Notes: a model not told the origin generated them from the letters alone. Positions 37,313 to 46,913 are shown, counted from the first letter of the stretch. The stretch: DNA of 64,000 bases from Marinomonas sp. TW1 (GCF_001625355.1 NZ_JSEE01000004.1:177257-241256); one strand, 5' to 3'. Translations and numbers: made by a program.

Positions 37313-39577
37313 TTAGATCTTACAAGCACCGCCTGCACAATCATCCATGTCTTCTTGTTTGTCTTCGGCACCATCACGAGTGTTATGGTAGTAAAGTGTC
37401 TTCACACCCAGTTTGTAGGCCGTTAATAGGTCTTTCAAAATGACCTTCATTGGGACTTTTTGAGACTCAAATTTCTGTGGGTCATAGTTCGTGTTAGCGG
37501 AAATCGCTTGGTCAACGAACTTCTGCATGATACCAACTAGCTGTAGGTAACCATCGTTAGATGGGATGCTCCACAATAATTCGTAGTTGTCTTTGAGGCG
37601 TTCAAATTCTGGAACCACCTGCTTCAAGATACCATCTTTACTAGCTTTGACCGAGACGAAACCACGTGGCGGCTCGATACCGTTGGTTGCATTACTGATC
37701 TGAGACGAAGTTTCAGAAGGCATTAATGCAGTCAAAGTCGAGTTACGTAGACCGTGTTCAACAATCTCTTTACGCAGTGTTTCCCAGTCATATTCCAAGG
37801 CCGTTGGGCAAACCGCATCGATTTCTTTTTTGTAACTATCGATTGGCAAAATGCCTTTTGAATACGTTGTTTCATTAAACGCAAGACAAGGCCCGAATTC
37901 TTTAGACAACTTGTTTGACGCTTTCAGCAAGAAGTACTGGATCGCTTCAAAGGTTTTGTGTGTCAATTCGTTGGCACTGCCATCTGAATACTTCACGCCA
38001 TTTTTCGCTAAGTAGTATGCGTAGTTAATAACCCCGACACCCAAAGTACGACGTAATTCAGTCGCGCGTTGAGCCGCTGGAATAGGGTAGTTTTGATAAT
38101 CCAGTAGGCTGTCTAGAGCACGTACGATTAACTCCGCCAATTCTTCTAGTTCGTTTAAGTCTTTTAGTGCGCCTAAATTGAACGCTGACAACGTACATAG
38201 GGCAATTTCACCTTCAGGATCGTCAACACGTTCCAGAGGTTTGGTTGGCAATGCAATCTCTAAACACAGGTTACTTTGTTTCACCGGAGCGACTTTAGGG
38301 TCAAACGGGCTGTGTGTATTACAGTGGTCAACGTTCTGTAGATAAATACGACCAGTACTGGCTCGCTCAGAGGCGAACAAGGTAAATAGCTCAGAGGCTT
38401 TGATGGTTTGTTTGCGAATGCTGTCGTCTTTTTCGTAAAGCGTGTACAAGCGATCAAATTCTTCTTGATCCGCAAAGAAAGCATCGTACAAACCTGGTAC
38501 ATCAGATGGACTGAACAGGGTGATGTTTTCACCTTTGATCAAACGCTGGTACATCAAGCGGTTGAACTGCACGCCGTAATCTAAGTGACGAACACGGTTC
38601 TCTTCCACACCACGGTTGTTCTTCAGTACTAATAAGCTTTCGACTTCCAAGTGCCAAATTGGGTAAAACACCGTAGCAGCACCACCACGAACACCGCCTT
38701 GAGAACAGCTTTTCACGGCTGTTTGGAAGTGTTTGTAGAAAGGAATACAACCCGTGTGGAATGCTTCGCCTCCACGGATAGGGCTACCCAAAGCACGGAT
38801 CGCACCGGCATTCACACCGATACCAGCACGCTGACTCACGTATTTAACGATGGCGCTGGACGTGGCGTTGATGGAATCCAAGGAGTCACCACATTCAATC
38901 AATACACAACTACTAAATTGACGAGTAGGGGTACGGATGCCAGACATAATAGGTGTCGGCAACGAAATTTTAAATTGCGATACGGCATCGTAGAAACGAC
39001 GAATTAAGTCTAAACGAGTGTTTTTATCGTAATTGGCAAACAAGCAAGCTGCGACTAGGATGTAGATAAACTGAGGACTTTCGTAAATCTCGCCAGTTAC
39101 ACGGTTCTGAACAAGGTACTTGCCTTCTAACTGTTTAACGGCAGCATAAGAAAAATTCATGTCACGAGAGTGATCCATAAAGCCATTCATTTGTTCGAAA
39201 TCGGCTTCACTGTAATCTTCTAGTAAATGACCATCGTAACGTTTTTGCGCGACAAGGTTTTTGACATGGACATGTAGGTGAGGTGGTTCAAAATCACCAA
39301 ATGCTTTTTTACGTAAGTGGAAGATGGCTAAACGCGCCGCTAAGTACTGATAATCCGGCGTGTTTTCAGAAATTAAATCAGCGGCGGATTTGATTAAGGT
39401 TTCGTGTATGTCCGTTGTACGAATACCTTCAAAGAATTGAATTTGAGCTTTCAATTCGACTTGGGAAACGGAGACATTATCTAACCCTTCAGCGGCCCAC
39501 ATAATGACTTTATGAATCTTTTCTAGATTGATATTTTCGGTCGTCCCGTTACGTTTAGTAACTGTGAGAGTACTCAT
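37313..39577 (-). CDS. nrdA: Class Ia ribonucleotide reductase, alpha subunit NrdA
   Basis: Large catalytic subunit (754 residues; E. coli 761) reducing NDPs to dNDPs. It begins with an ATP-cone (about 5-95; VTKRNGTTENINLEKIHKVI) for dATP/ATP activity control. Catalytic elements visible include the redox Cys in TRQFSSCVLIECGDSLDS, SNLCLEIALPT and PSETSSQISNATNGIEPPR. The C-terminal CAGGACKI supplies the swinging cysteine pair that takes electrons from thioredoxin or glutaredoxin. Two NrdR boxes lie 43-90 bases upstream of the start. Confidence 0.97.
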   Translation of the reverse strand: MSTLTVTKRNGTTENINLEKIHKVIMWAAEGLDNVSVSQVELKAQIQFFEGIRTTDIHETLIKSAADLISENTPDYQYLAARLAIFHLRKKAFGDFEPPHLHVHVKNLVAQKRYDGHLLEDYSEADFEQMNGFMDHSRDMNFSYAAVKQLEGKYLVQNRVTGEIYESPQFIYILVAACLFANYDKNTRLDLIRRFYDAVSQFKISLPTPIMSGIRTPTRQFSSCVLIECGDSLDSINATSSAIVKYVSQRAGIGVNAGAIRALGSPIRGGEAFHTGCIPFYKHFQTAVKSCSQGGVRGGAATVFYPIWHLEVESLLVLKNNRGVEENRVRHLDYGVQFNRLMYQRLIKGENITLFSPSDVPGLYDAFFADQEEFDRLYTLYEKDDSIRKQTIKASELFTLFASERASTGRIYLQNVDHCNTHSPFDPKVAPVKQSNLCLEIALPTKPLERVDDPEGEIALCTLSAFNLGALKDLNELEELAELIVRALDSLLDYQNYPIPAAQRATELRRTLGVGVINYAYYLAKNGVKYSDGSANELTHKTFEAIQYFLLKASNKLSKEFGPCLAFNETTYSKGILPIDSYKKEIDAVCPTALEYDWETLRKEIVEHGLRNSTLTALMPSETSSQISNATNGIEPPRGFVSVKASKDGILKQVVPEFERLKDNYELLWSIPSNDGYLQLVGIMQKFVDQAISANTNYDPQKFESQKVPMKVILKDLLTAYKLGVKTLYYHNTRDGAEDKQEDMDDCAGGACKI

Positions 39578-39619
39578 GCCTTAACTTCCCATTAGCGCAT
39601 TGTTTGAAAAAGTGGTGTC

Positions 39620-39635
39620 ACACATTATGTAGTGT
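39620..39635. promoter_or_regulatory. NrdR box 1
   Basis: ACACATTATGTAGTGT matches the 16-bp NrdR consensus ACACWATATATWGTGT at most positions, with palindromic ACAC..GTGT ends. It lies 43 bases upstream of the nrdA ATG. NrdR with ATP/dATP bound represses ribonucleotide reductase genes. Confidence 0.88.
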
Positions 39636-39651
39636 TTGTTTATATATCTAA

Positions 39652-39667
39652 ACACTACATATAGTGT
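39652..39667. promoter_or_regulatory. NrdR box 2
   Basis: ACACTACATATAGTGT, a second near-consensus NrdR site, 32 bases from the first measured start to start. This is the three-turn spacing typical of paired NrdR boxes that bind one oligomer on the same DNA face. Confidence 0.9.
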
Positions 39668-39879
39668 TTTATTTGAAATCTGTAACGAACAATAGTGCCC
39701 AATGGATTGAAAATCAAGGCTTGAAAAAAGTGCAGAAATAAGAAATTCATCATGGCTAAGTGGTTACTTACCTTGCTTGCCTCATGCTTTCGATGATGGC
39801 GAATTGGCAAGCGCTAGAAAGGAATTTTTCACATTTTTTTTTGCTGAAAATAGCGCGATATTCAATGCACAAAAAAGAC

Positions 39880-40623
39880 TCAAGAAAACCACACCAGCAC
39901 CATTTTGAACGTGGCAACCGCACTGAATAAAACCACTTGGTGAAGTAAGTATATGGGCAGCGCGTATTGCCCCATAAAGGCCAGTATTTTGACGGCCAAG
40001 CTTTCTCCGATTGATAAGGTGTGCCAGCCAAGGTAGCCAAGTAGTGGGCCAATCAGTACGATACCAATCCAAGGAAAGGGAAAAACAATGTCTAAGGTTC
40101 GAGTGGGCAAAGCGATGACATGCTGTGTTATAAAATCAAATGCATTAGGAAACAGTAGCCAATCGGTGAAGTGATACACGTAAAGGATTAAGGCCCCAAG
40201 TAGCGCCGATGAAATAGGCCAGCGCAGCAAAGGTCGAGTGAGTAGGGAAGCGACTAAAATAAAGTGCAATATACCAAAGTAGATCCATTGAGTTGGCGCG
40301 GCTAAATAGGTCGCAAAGGAAATGGCCGCGGCCGCGATGAAGAGTTTAAGATCACGACCCCATAAGGTGTTTGGACGCTTTGATTGACGTGTTAGGTAAG
40401 CGGACCAGCCGACAGCGGTGAGAAACAGCGTTAGAATCAGGCTGCGAAAATATACCCAGAATGGGTCATGAATCGAAAACTGCAGAAAATCAAAATTGCG
40501 TAAATCCCAGCAAAAATGAAATACAATCATTAAGGCAACAGCGAAACCTCGATAAGCATCAAGAAACAAACTGCGTTTTTTGGCAACAGGTACATAAGGT
40601 AGAGTAACAGCAGAGGTAGGCAT
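39880..40623 (-). CDS. DUF1624 / HGSNAT-like integral membrane protein
   Basis: 247 residues from the ATG at 40623, with about seven membrane helices. It opens with RSLFLDAYRGFAVALMIVFHFCWDL, the conserved R-x3-DxxRG and following His of the heparan-alpha-glucosaminide N-acetyltransferase (DUF1624) family. That family moves acyl groups across membranes using acyl-CoA. The longer ORF to 40779 would overlap the divergent AlkB gene and adds poorly conserved residues. Substrate in bacteria is unknown. The 302-bp gap downstream of nrdA's start (39578-39879) holds the NrdR boxes and no other gene I can support. Confidence 0.8.
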   Translation of the reverse strand: MPTSAVTLPYVPVAKKRSLFLDAYRGFAVALMIVFHFCWDLRNFDFLQFSIHDPFWVYFRSLILTLFLTAVGWSAYLTRQSKRPNTLWGRDLKLFIAAAAISFATYLAAPTQWIYFGILHFILVASLLTRPLLRWPISSALLGALILYVYHFTDWLLFPNAFDFITQHVIALPTRTLDIVFPFPWIGIVLIGPLLGYLGWHTLSIGESLAVKILAFMGQYALPIYLLHQVVLFSAVATFKMVLVWFS

Positions 40624-40646
40624 TGAATTCCGAGGCACAGGCTTAA

Positions 40647-41204
40647 ATGACGATGAAACCATCATACCGTTACTTATTTTCCAGCTCAAGCAAGCAAGGT
40701 TTGTTGGCACAACTGAAACGCGAGTTGAGTTGGCAGCGCGAAGCTTTGCGAATCTATGGTCGAGACGTGCTAGTACCAAGGCAGGTGGCTTTCGTGGCAG
40801 ACCAGGGCTTAAGTTATCGATATTCAGGCAAAGATCATCGTGGCGAAGGTTGGCCGGAGAGTTTACTCGGACTCAAGCAAGAAGCTGAGTCGATCGCTGG
40901 GCAAGCGTTTAATGCTGTCTTGCTAAACTGGTATCGAGATGGTGAAGAATACATGGGCTGGCATGCCGACGATGAACCCAGTTTGGGCCCCGCACCTGTG
41001 GTGGCTATGTTGAGTTTGGGAGCTCAGCGCAGTTTTGTTTTTCGTTACAAGCAAGATCATACAATCAAGCACAGCCTTGAGCTGGAAGACGGCTCTTGGT
41101 TGATCATGTCGTCTTCGGTTCAAGTCTTGTGGCAACACACGTTACCGGTCAGAAAAAAGGTCAAAGAAGAGCGCATAAGTTTAACCTTTCGCTGCTTACT
41201 CTGA
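40647..41204 (+). CDS. AlkB-like 2-oxoglutarate/Fe(II) dioxygenase
   Basis: 185-residue DNA/RNA dealkylation enzyme of the ALKBH2/3-like branch. The iron facial triad is His106 and Asp108 (GWHADDEP) with His164 (WQHTLP), and the 2-oxoglutarate-binding arginines are Arg176 and Arg182 in EERISLTFR. It oxidatively removes methyl groups from 1-methyladenine and 3-methylcytosine. Starts 23 bases from the divergent membrane protein gene, so the two share a very compact promoter region. I see no clear LexA or Ada operator. Confidence 0.9.
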   Translation: MTMKPSYRYLFSSSSKQGLLAQLKRELSWQREALRIYGRDVLVPRQVAFVADQGLSYRYSGKDHRGEGWPESLLGLKQEAESIAGQAFNAVLLNWYRDGEEYMGWHADDEPSLGPAPVVAMLSLGAQRSFVFRYKQDHTIKHSLELEDGSWLIMSSSVQVLWQHTLPVRKKVKEERISLTFRCLL

Positions 41205-41236
41205 CCTTTTCGTTTAGACAAGCCCGAGCCCTAAAT

Positions 41237-41881
41237 CTAAGGGGCTTTGCGTTTCCTTAACCAGCTGTCTTGATGACGAACAAAACAGATTCGGTCGTGC
41301 AAACGACTGGGGCGACCTTGCCAAAACTCTATGAAATTGGGGGTGAGTACATAGCCACCCCAATTCTCTGGGCAGGGAATGTCGTCAGTTGGTTGAAACT
41401 TTTGTTCTTCGGCGTCATAGGCGCTTTTCAGTTCGCCTCGATTCGCAATGGTGGCACTCTGTTGCGAGGTTCTTGCTGCTAACTGGCTACCGCGAGGTCG
41501 GGTGGCAAAATACTCGGTAGACACATGACGTTCTACTTTCTCAATACGGCCTTCAATGCGGATTTGGCGAGACAAAGCCGGCCAGAAAAAATTCATACAG
41601 GCTTTATTGTTGGCTTCTAATTGCTGGCCTTTTTCACTGTCGTAGTTGGTGAAAAAGGTAAAGCCACTGTCGTCTCTTTGCTTTAATAACACGACGCGAG
41701 AATGTGGCCAGCCATCTGAATCAACCGTACTGAGGGTCATTGCCGTTGGATCATCAGGACAAGCTTCAATAGCCGCTTCGAGCCATTGATCGAATAAGCT
41801 AAGTGGGTTGTCACCGGCTTGCTCTTCTAATAAGTCTTCGAATTGATAATCACGACGAATCGATTGCAGGTCTCTGTTCAT
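41237..41881 (-). CDS. pdxH: Pyridoxamine 5'-phosphate oxidase
   Basis: FMN enzyme making pyridoxal 5'-phosphate, the last step of vitamin B6 synthesis and salvage. 214 residues, typical of PdxH. FMN-binding blocks RVVLLKQRDDSGFTFFTNYD and SRQIRIEGRIEKV are present, as are the ATRPRGSQLAA segment and the C-terminal EFWQGRPSRLHDR active-site loop. It lies two bases after coq7 at the end of a same-strand run that includes a HIT protein and a 7TM sensor. Confidence 0.95.
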   Translation of the reverse strand: MNRDLQSIRRDYQFEDLLEEQAGDNPLSLFDQWLEAAIEACPDDPTAMTLSTVDSDGWPHSRVVLLKQRDDSGFTFFTNYDSEKGQQLEANNKACMNFFWPALSRQIRIEGRIEKVERHVSTEYFATRPRGSQLAARTSQQSATIANRGELKSAYDAEEQKFQPTDDIPCPENWGGYVLTPNFIEFWQGRPSRLHDRICFVRHQDSWLRKRKAP

Positions 41882-41883
41882 AA

Positions 41884-42516
41884 TTAAATCCGGTAGGTCG
41901 AATGAGTCATGACTTTCGATACCTTAGTCATGATATTCATAATAGGGGTTGGAAACTCATAACCGCCAGCGTCTAATGCCATGGCTTTATGTTTGGCTTC
42001 ATCTATGTACATCTGTTCCAACACGGCTTTGCTTTTTTTGTCTTGCTCAGGCAATTTGGCCATGTGTTTTTCTAGGTGAACACAGACTTGGTCTTCGGTC
42101 GCGGCCACAAACCCCAAACTGAGTTTGTCGCTAATGAAGCCCGCGCCCGCACCAATCATAAAAGACGCGCCAAAAAACAGAGGGTTGAAGATACTTGGTT
42201 GGCTACCAAGTTCGTACAGTCTTTGTTCGCACCACACCAGATGGTCGATCTCTTCATCCGCGGCATGTTCCATTTCTGCGCGCACACTGGGCAATTTAGC
42301 CGTGGTGGCCTGACCGGCGTATAGGGCTTGAGCGCAAACTTCACCGGTATGATTGATTCGCATTAAGCCCGCCGCGTGCTTGCGTTCGCTGTTATCCAGT
42401 TCGCCCTCTTCAAATTGTCTTGCAGGGGAAGGGCGTGATGCATGTGCAGCATGAGGTACTAACGTTTGTAGTGCCCGATCAAAGTGTAATACGGCTTTAT
42501 CAACAAAGGATGTCAT
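41884..42516 (-). CDS. coq7: Demethoxyubiquinone hydroxylase Coq7
   Basis: Diiron hydroxylase for the penultimate step of ubiquinone synthesis, at the membrane face. 210 residues. Ligands are Glu59 ([13 protein letters not shown]) and the E-x2-H pairs near 89-92 ([11 protein letters not shown]), with the second set around [11 protein letters not shown] and [10 protein letters not shown]. This is the alternative to UbiF, common in Pseudomonas and Oceanospirillales. Coupled to pdxH (two-base gap) and 14 bases downstream of the HIT gene. Confidence 0.94.
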   Translation of the reverse strand: MTSFVDKAVLHFDRALQTLVPHAAHASRPSPARQFEEGELDNSERKHAAGLMRINHTGEVCAQALYAGQATTAKLPSVRAEMEHAADEEIDHLVWCEQRLYELGSQPSIFNPLFFGASFMIGAGAGFISDKLSLGFVAATEDQVCVHLEKHMAKLPEQDKKSKAVLEQMYIDEAKHKAMALDAGGYEFPTPIMNIMTKVSKVMTHSTYRI

Positions 42517-42530
42517 TCACCTTCTCCTCA

Positions 42531-42872
42531 TTAACCTGGCGGCCAGGTCATGTTGCGGCCGCCGAGTACGTGCATATGAATATGGTAGACGGTTTGGCCG
42601 CCCATCTCGTTGCAGTTCATCACCACGCGATAGCCTTCTTCGCTGATGCCCTTTTGCTTAGCGACTTTGGCCGCCGTGATTTGCAACTTACCGACTAGGC
42701 TTGCGTCTTCGTCGGTTAAGTCATTTAAGGTCGAAATATGACGCTTTGGAATGACCAGAAAATGGCAAGGTGCTTGTGGCATGATGTCTTCAAAAGCAAT
42801 CACGTCATCGTCTTGGTACAAAATAGTGGCGGGAATCTCGCCTTTTACCAGTTTGCAAAATAAACAGTCCAT
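42531..42872 (-). CDS. HIT-family nucleotide hydrolase (HinT-like)
   Basis: 113-residue purine nucleoside phosphoramidase of the HinT type. The catalytic H-x-H-x-H-x-x is at 97-101 (VYHIHMHVLGG). CLFCKLVKGEIP near the start has the CxxC zinc-binding pair of this branch. The ATG is preceded by AGGAG. Substrates in vivo are uncertain (aminoacyl- or lysyl-AMP, AMP conjugates). It sits between the 7TM sensor gene and coq7 with short gaps, so all four genes could be one message. Confidence 0.93.
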   Translation of the reverse strand: MDCLFCKLVKGEIPATILYQDDDVIAFEDIMPQAPCHFLVIPKRHISTLNDLTDEDASLVGKLQITAAKVAKQKGISEEGYRVVMNCNEMGGQTVYHIHMHVLGGRNMTWPPG

Positions 42873-42911
42873 TTCTTCTCCTACGTATTATTTAAGCTTA
42901 GCGGATTAGCA

Positions 42912-45266
42912 TCAAGGGCTTTTACGCAAAGCTTTGATCCGTGACAAGGGTGACGATTTTAATCGCACGCCTTTTTGAATCAGTTTGGTTAATCGGCTTT
43001 CTAAATGATCATCGATGTCAGCACAGGACAATAAATCATCAAAGCCCAGCTTTTGAGCGTAGTCTAAAGACATTTTAACATTCTTACTGATGAGTAAGCA
43101 CTGATCTTCATCGCGCATTAAGGGTAACAAACGCTGCAACGTCACGTGCGGAATATGACCGCCATTATCAAACACCAAGATGATTGAACCAGACTGACGT
43201 AAATCAGGGCGTTGGAAATAGCCAATCAGAGCTTCTAGTTCGCTAAATTGTTCCACCTTATGGCTGTGATTGTTCGTCAGAGCCTGCGCTTTCTGCATGT
43301 CGTCGTCTGATTGTCCGAACAAAATAATATCAAATTGGTCGGCAAATTGGTCCAGAGGTTGTGTTTGGCGTAGGTGTACACGGATCGGTATTTGAATGTT
43401 AATGCTACGATGCGATTGGGTGTTTTCATCGGCTGCGGTGTTGTTTAGGTCAACTAATTTACCATTTAAATGGTCGACAATAAGTTGGATATAGCTCATG
43501 CCTAAATCGAAGTGAGAATACTGGTTGTGTACTCTGGTTGGCAAGGGACTGCACTGAATCTCAAGTATGGTAATGCCTTCGCGGTTGATCTCATGACAGA
43601 TAAAGTGAAAATTGAGGGCTTGATCAGAGAAATGCTTGAACTCCTGTGCGAGCACTTCAATTAAGTGGGTTATGAGCGCCGTATTTTGAAGCACTTCTAC
43701 CTGTTCTGTATTTTCTGTGTTGATCGTAAGATGGGTGTCATCTTGGTCGAGTTGTAGGAAGTGTTCATGGGCTTCATCAATAAGCTTGTTTAAGGCCAGA
43801 GGCATGGCTTGCTCTGGCGTCAGGTTGTCTTTGATGTCGGTGAGCACATCCACCCGTTCGATTAAGCCTTTAATGTTGTTGTTCGCGACCTGACTGGACT
43901 CTAGAAAAAGTCGGGCCTCAACGGATTTTAAGGCCGGTTTTAAATGCGCTATGCCACCGCCAATGACATTGATTTGACGACGTAAACGGCTTGATAAATC
44001 AGACAGCAGGTCGAACATTTCGGCTTGAGAGTAGCCACGACGATGGGCGTACTTTTGTAGCAGTGGTGTGGTCTGAGCAACCATCCCCGTGAAGTGAATT
44101 AAGGCTTCTAAAATGATGGTGAGGGTGAGTCCCCACTCTAATAAAACAGGGCTTGGAAGGACGCCATAGATGGATAAAATCCAAGCAAAATGCCCAGTAA
44201 AAAGTAGGATTCTAGCGGTAAGGTAATAACCTGAATAGGGCACACTTTTAACAAACGCATAAACGGCATGGAAGGTGAGTAGTATCAGTGTTGCGACCGC
44301 CATGGCAGACAAGATCATGATGTTAATTTTGTCCGGCATCATGGTAAAGATAACCGCTAACAAGGCATTAATTGAGCCAATTAAGATGAGCACCTTGTCC
44401 ATGGTTGGTAAGTGGCGCTTAGTATCTAAATACAAGCGAGAGAAGAAGACCACGGCCGTTAAACAGCTTAGTGAAGCGAGATTGTAGATTCGTTCTGTGG
44501 TGCCAGGGTGATTCGGAAAAAACTGTGAAATGTGATCGTGCAAGGTTAGGTGTAAAACCGCAATACCAACCAACATTAAGCCATAGATTAAATACATGGC
44601 ATGGGATGTCTTGATAAAGAAAAACACATTACAAATGAATAATGTCAGTAATATGCCAATCAGTAATCCAGTGATTAAAATTTCATTTTGCGAACCTTTG
44701 GTCGCTTCAGATAAGGTTTTTAGCTCAATGTTGGCATTAATTGGCAAGTGTGACGACATCTTAATGTAGATGGTGAAAATGGGTGGGATATTGCTTGGAA
44801 TCGGGTACGCGTAACTCAAACCTTCAATCGGTAGATTGGCATAAGGTCGAGCGCCACCTAACTCTATTTGAGCTTGATTGCCGTATAAATTGGGTAAGAA
44901 TAAATCGAGCTGTTGCAATCGTGGTGCGCTGATATCAAGAATAATTGGCACTTGGGAAGTGGTCTGAATCGCGGCTTCAGTACGTATCCAAATATTACCT
45001 TTTACCATGCCGAATTGCAGATAGTCGCGTGCGAGTGGACGGAAACGCTTACTGTATTCATCTGATGAGATGTCTCGATAACTGAGGCTTTTTGTGTCAT
45101 CAATGTAGTAAAAAGCGCTCTGGCCGATGTTAAAGGTGGAGTGCGCATCGTCTATGATCGCGATACTGGCTTTCCCCCACGCAATGTTGGAGGCGCAGAG
45201 TAAAAAGAGTAAAATGAATCGATGAAGCAAAATGCTGGCCCATGCTATGTCAGTAAAGGCTCTCAT
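42912..45266 (-). CDS. 7TMR-DISM sensor with degenerate histidine-kinase and receiver-like regions
   Basis: 784-residue inner-membrane protein. A signal peptide (about 1-32) leads to a periplasmic DISM extracellular domain (about 40-190), then seven membrane helices (about 200-405) and a cytoplasmic part. That part has the length and order of a DHp-HATPase-receiver hybrid kinase, but the catalytic residues are missing. The H-box region (LLSDLSSRLRRQINVIG) has no histidine where one is needed. No N-box with the Mg-binding Asn is seen. The later receiver-like stretch (FDIILFGQSDDDMQ..DDLLSCADIDDHLES) lacks a clear DD..D..K set. It may act by binding rather than phosphorylating, as RetS does on GacS. 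Ligand could be a carbohydrate. Confidence 0.75.
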   Translation of the reverse strand: MRAFTDIAWASILLHRFILLFLLCASNIAWGKASIAIIDDAHSTFNIGQSAFYYIDDTKSLSYRDISSDEYSKRFRPLARDYLQFGMVKGNIWIRTEAAIQTTSQVPIILDISAPRLQQLDLFLPNLYGNQAQIELGGARPYANLPIEGLSYAYPIPSNIPPIFTIYIKMSSHLPINANIELKTLSEATKGSQNEILITGLLIGILLTLFICNVFFFIKTSHAMYLIYGLMLVGIAVLHLTLHDHISQFFPNHPGTTERIYNLASLSCLTAVVFFSRLYLDTKRHLPTMDKVLILIGSINALLAVIFTMMPDKINIMILSAMAVATLILLTFHAVYAFVKSVPYSGYYLTARILLFTGHFAWILSIYGVLPSPVLLEWGLTLTIILEALIHFTGMVAQTTPLLQKYAHRRGYSQAEMFDLLSDLSSRLRRQINVIGGGIAHLKPALKSVEARLFLESSQVANNNIKGLIERVDVLTDIKDNLTPEQAMPLALNKLIDEAHEHFLQLDQDDTHLTINTENTEQVEVLQNTALITHLIEVLAQEFKHFSDQALNFHFICHEINREGITILEIQCSPLPTRVHNQYSHFDLGMSYIQLIVDHLNGKLVDLNNTAADENTQSHRSINIQIPIRVHLRQTQPLDQFADQFDIILFGQSDDDMQKAQALTNNHSHKVEQFSELEALIGYFQRPDLRQSGSIILVFDNGGHIPHVTLQRLLPLMRDEDQCLLISKNVKMSLDYAQKLGFDDLLSCADIDDHLESRLTKLIQKGVRLKSSPLSRIKALRKSP

Positions 45267-45288
45267 TATTAACTAGATAGGGGATTGA

Positions 45289-45540
45289 ATGCTATATCCA
45301 ATTTTAGTGGAGCATTATGTTTGGTTTGGCTTACTGCTTTTACTAGTCACTTGGTTTACTCGGAGAGACAAGCCTGAAGCGCGCAGCAATTACCTGTATG
45401 GCTATGGCATGATCGTGGTGTTGGGTTTTCTATTAGCCCTAGATTGGGTCGCGGGCATAATGTTTGGTTTGCTGGTGCTGGAAGTGGGCCGAATATTTAA
45501 AACTTGGTTGGATCGAAAGGCAAACCAATTGAAAAAGTAA
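45289..45540 (+). CDS. Small hydrophobic membrane protein, unknown
   Basis: 83 residues with two or three hydrophobic stretches (about 8-22, 36-70) joined by a basic loop (TRRDKPEARS) and a basic tail. I do not recognise a family. It is divergent from the 7TM sensor gene (22-bp gap) and has a strong terminator directly after it, which supports it being a real transcription unit. Confidence 0.6.
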   Translation: MLYPILVEHYVWFGLLLLLVTWFTRRDKPEARSNYLYGYGMIVVLGFLLALDWVAGIMFGLLVLEVGRIFKTWLDRKANQLKK

Positions 45541-45555
45541 CCGTGTCTGAAAATC

Positions 45556-45584
45556 AAAAAAGGCTTCATAAGAAGCCTTTTTTT
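45556..45584. terminator. Bidirectional rho-independent terminator
   Basis: AAAAAGGCTTC-ATAA-GAAGCCTTTTTT stem-loop with A-run before and T-run after, between the small membrane protein gene and the convergent purD. It can serve both. Confidence 0.9.
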
Positions 45585-45626
45585 ATGGTCTTTGATCTAG
45601 CTGAATCGTGTTAACAGGTTTCAGAC

Positions 45627-46913
45627 TTACTTTTGCTCGCGAGCAATGGCTCTGTGACCAATGTCAGTACGGAAATAGACCTTGTCCCATGACAGGGTGT
45701 TTACCACGTCATAGGCACCCGCTTGCGCTTCGGCCACTGTGTCGCCTAGTGACACAGCACACAATACGCGTCCGCCATTGGTTACTACATCGCCTTCTTG
45801 CAATGCTGTACCCGCTTGGAAGACTTTCTGGTGAGCAGGAAGTTTTGTATCCAAACCAGAGATGACATCGCCTTTAGCGTAATCGGCAGGGTAACCGCCA
45901 GCGGCCAGAACCACCCCTAAGCTAGCGCGAGGATCCCAGTCTGCTTCAACTGTGTCCAGCTTGCCCGCAATAGCAGACAAACACATTTGCGCTAAATCAG
46001 AACGCAAACGCATCATAATTGGCTGCGTTTCTGGATCACCAAAGCGGCAGTTGTATTCCAATACTTTTGGCGTGCCATCTTGAGCAACCATCACACCAGC
46101 GTATAAGAAGCCACGGTAGCGATTGCCTTCCGCGTTCATGCCTGTCACTGTCGGCATAATGACTTCATTCATAATGCGATCGTGAATTTCAGGTGTGACG
46201 ACAGGGGCAGGAGAGTAAGCGCCCATGCCACCAGTGTTGGGGCCTTTATCGCCATTATCACGCGCTTTGTGGTCTTGGCTGGTGGCCATTGGTAAGACGG
46301 TTTCGCCATCGACCATGCAGATGAAGCTGGCTTCTTCGCCAACCAAAAACTCTTCAATCACGACGCGGTTACCGGCATCACCAAAGGCATTGCCTTGTAG
46401 CATGTCTTCAACCGCGGCAATGGCTTCGGCTTCGGTTTCAGCCAAGATAACGCCTTTACCTGCAGCTAAGCCGTCAGCTTTGACAACGATAGGCGCACCT
46501 TGCTCCTTGATGTAAGCCACAGCAGGAGCGATTTCAGTAAAGTTACCGTACGCTGCGGTTGGTATCTTATGGCGTGCTAAGAAGTCTTTAGTGAAAGCCT
46601 TAGAGCCTTCCAGTTGTGCTGCGCCTTGTGTTGGGCCAAAGATGGCCAAACCTTCTTGCTCAAACGCATCAACCACACCAATAACCAAGGGTGCTTCAGG
46701 GCCGACAATGGTCAGGTCAATGCTCTGCTGTTTTGCAAAAGCCACTAAACCGGCCACATCGGTTACCCCAATATCAACATTTTCAACCTTGTTCTCTGAG
46801 GCTGTACCTGCGTTTCCAGGGGCCACAAAGATTTTTTCAACTTGGGTGGATTCCGCTGTTTTCCATGCCAAGGCATGTTCACGACCACCGTTACCAATAA
46901 TAAGCACTTTCAT
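45627..46913 (-). CDS. purD: Phosphoribosylamine-glycine ligase
   Basis: GAR synthetase, second step of purine synthesis. 428 residues, ATP-grasp architecture. The N-domain opens MKVLIIGNGGREHALAWK, the ATP-grasp region has VKADGLAAGKGVILA, and the metal-binding block is EYNCRFGDPETQ, all diagnostic. It is downstream of purH with a 59-bp gap, as in E. coli purHD. Confidence 0.97.
   Translation of the reverse strand: MKVLIIGNGGREHALAWKTAESTQVEKIFVAPGNAGTASENKVENVDIGVTDVAGLVAFAKQQSIDLTIVGPEAPLVIGVVDAFEQEGLAIFGPTQGAAQLEGSKAFTKDFLARHKIPTAAYGNFTEIAPAVAYIKEQGAPIVVKADGLAAGKGVILAETEAEAIAAVEDMLQGNAFGDAGNRVVIEEFLVGEEASFICMVDGETVLPMATSQDHKARDNGDKGPNTGGMGAYSPAPVVTPEIHDRIMNEVIMPTVTGMNAEGNRYRGFLYAGVMVAQDGTPKVLEYNCRFGDPETQPIMMRLRSDLAQMCLSAIAGKLDTVEADWDPRASLGVVLAAGGYPADYAKGDVISGLDTKLPAHQKVFQAGTALQEGDVVTNGGRVLCAVSLGDTVAEAQAGAYDVVNTLSWDKVYFRTDIGHRAIAREQK

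Noticed and set aside
39768..40072. Two overlapping minus-strand ORFs of about 95 codons downstream of the DUF1624 gene
   Set aside because: They overlap the real gene in other frames and have no start signals.
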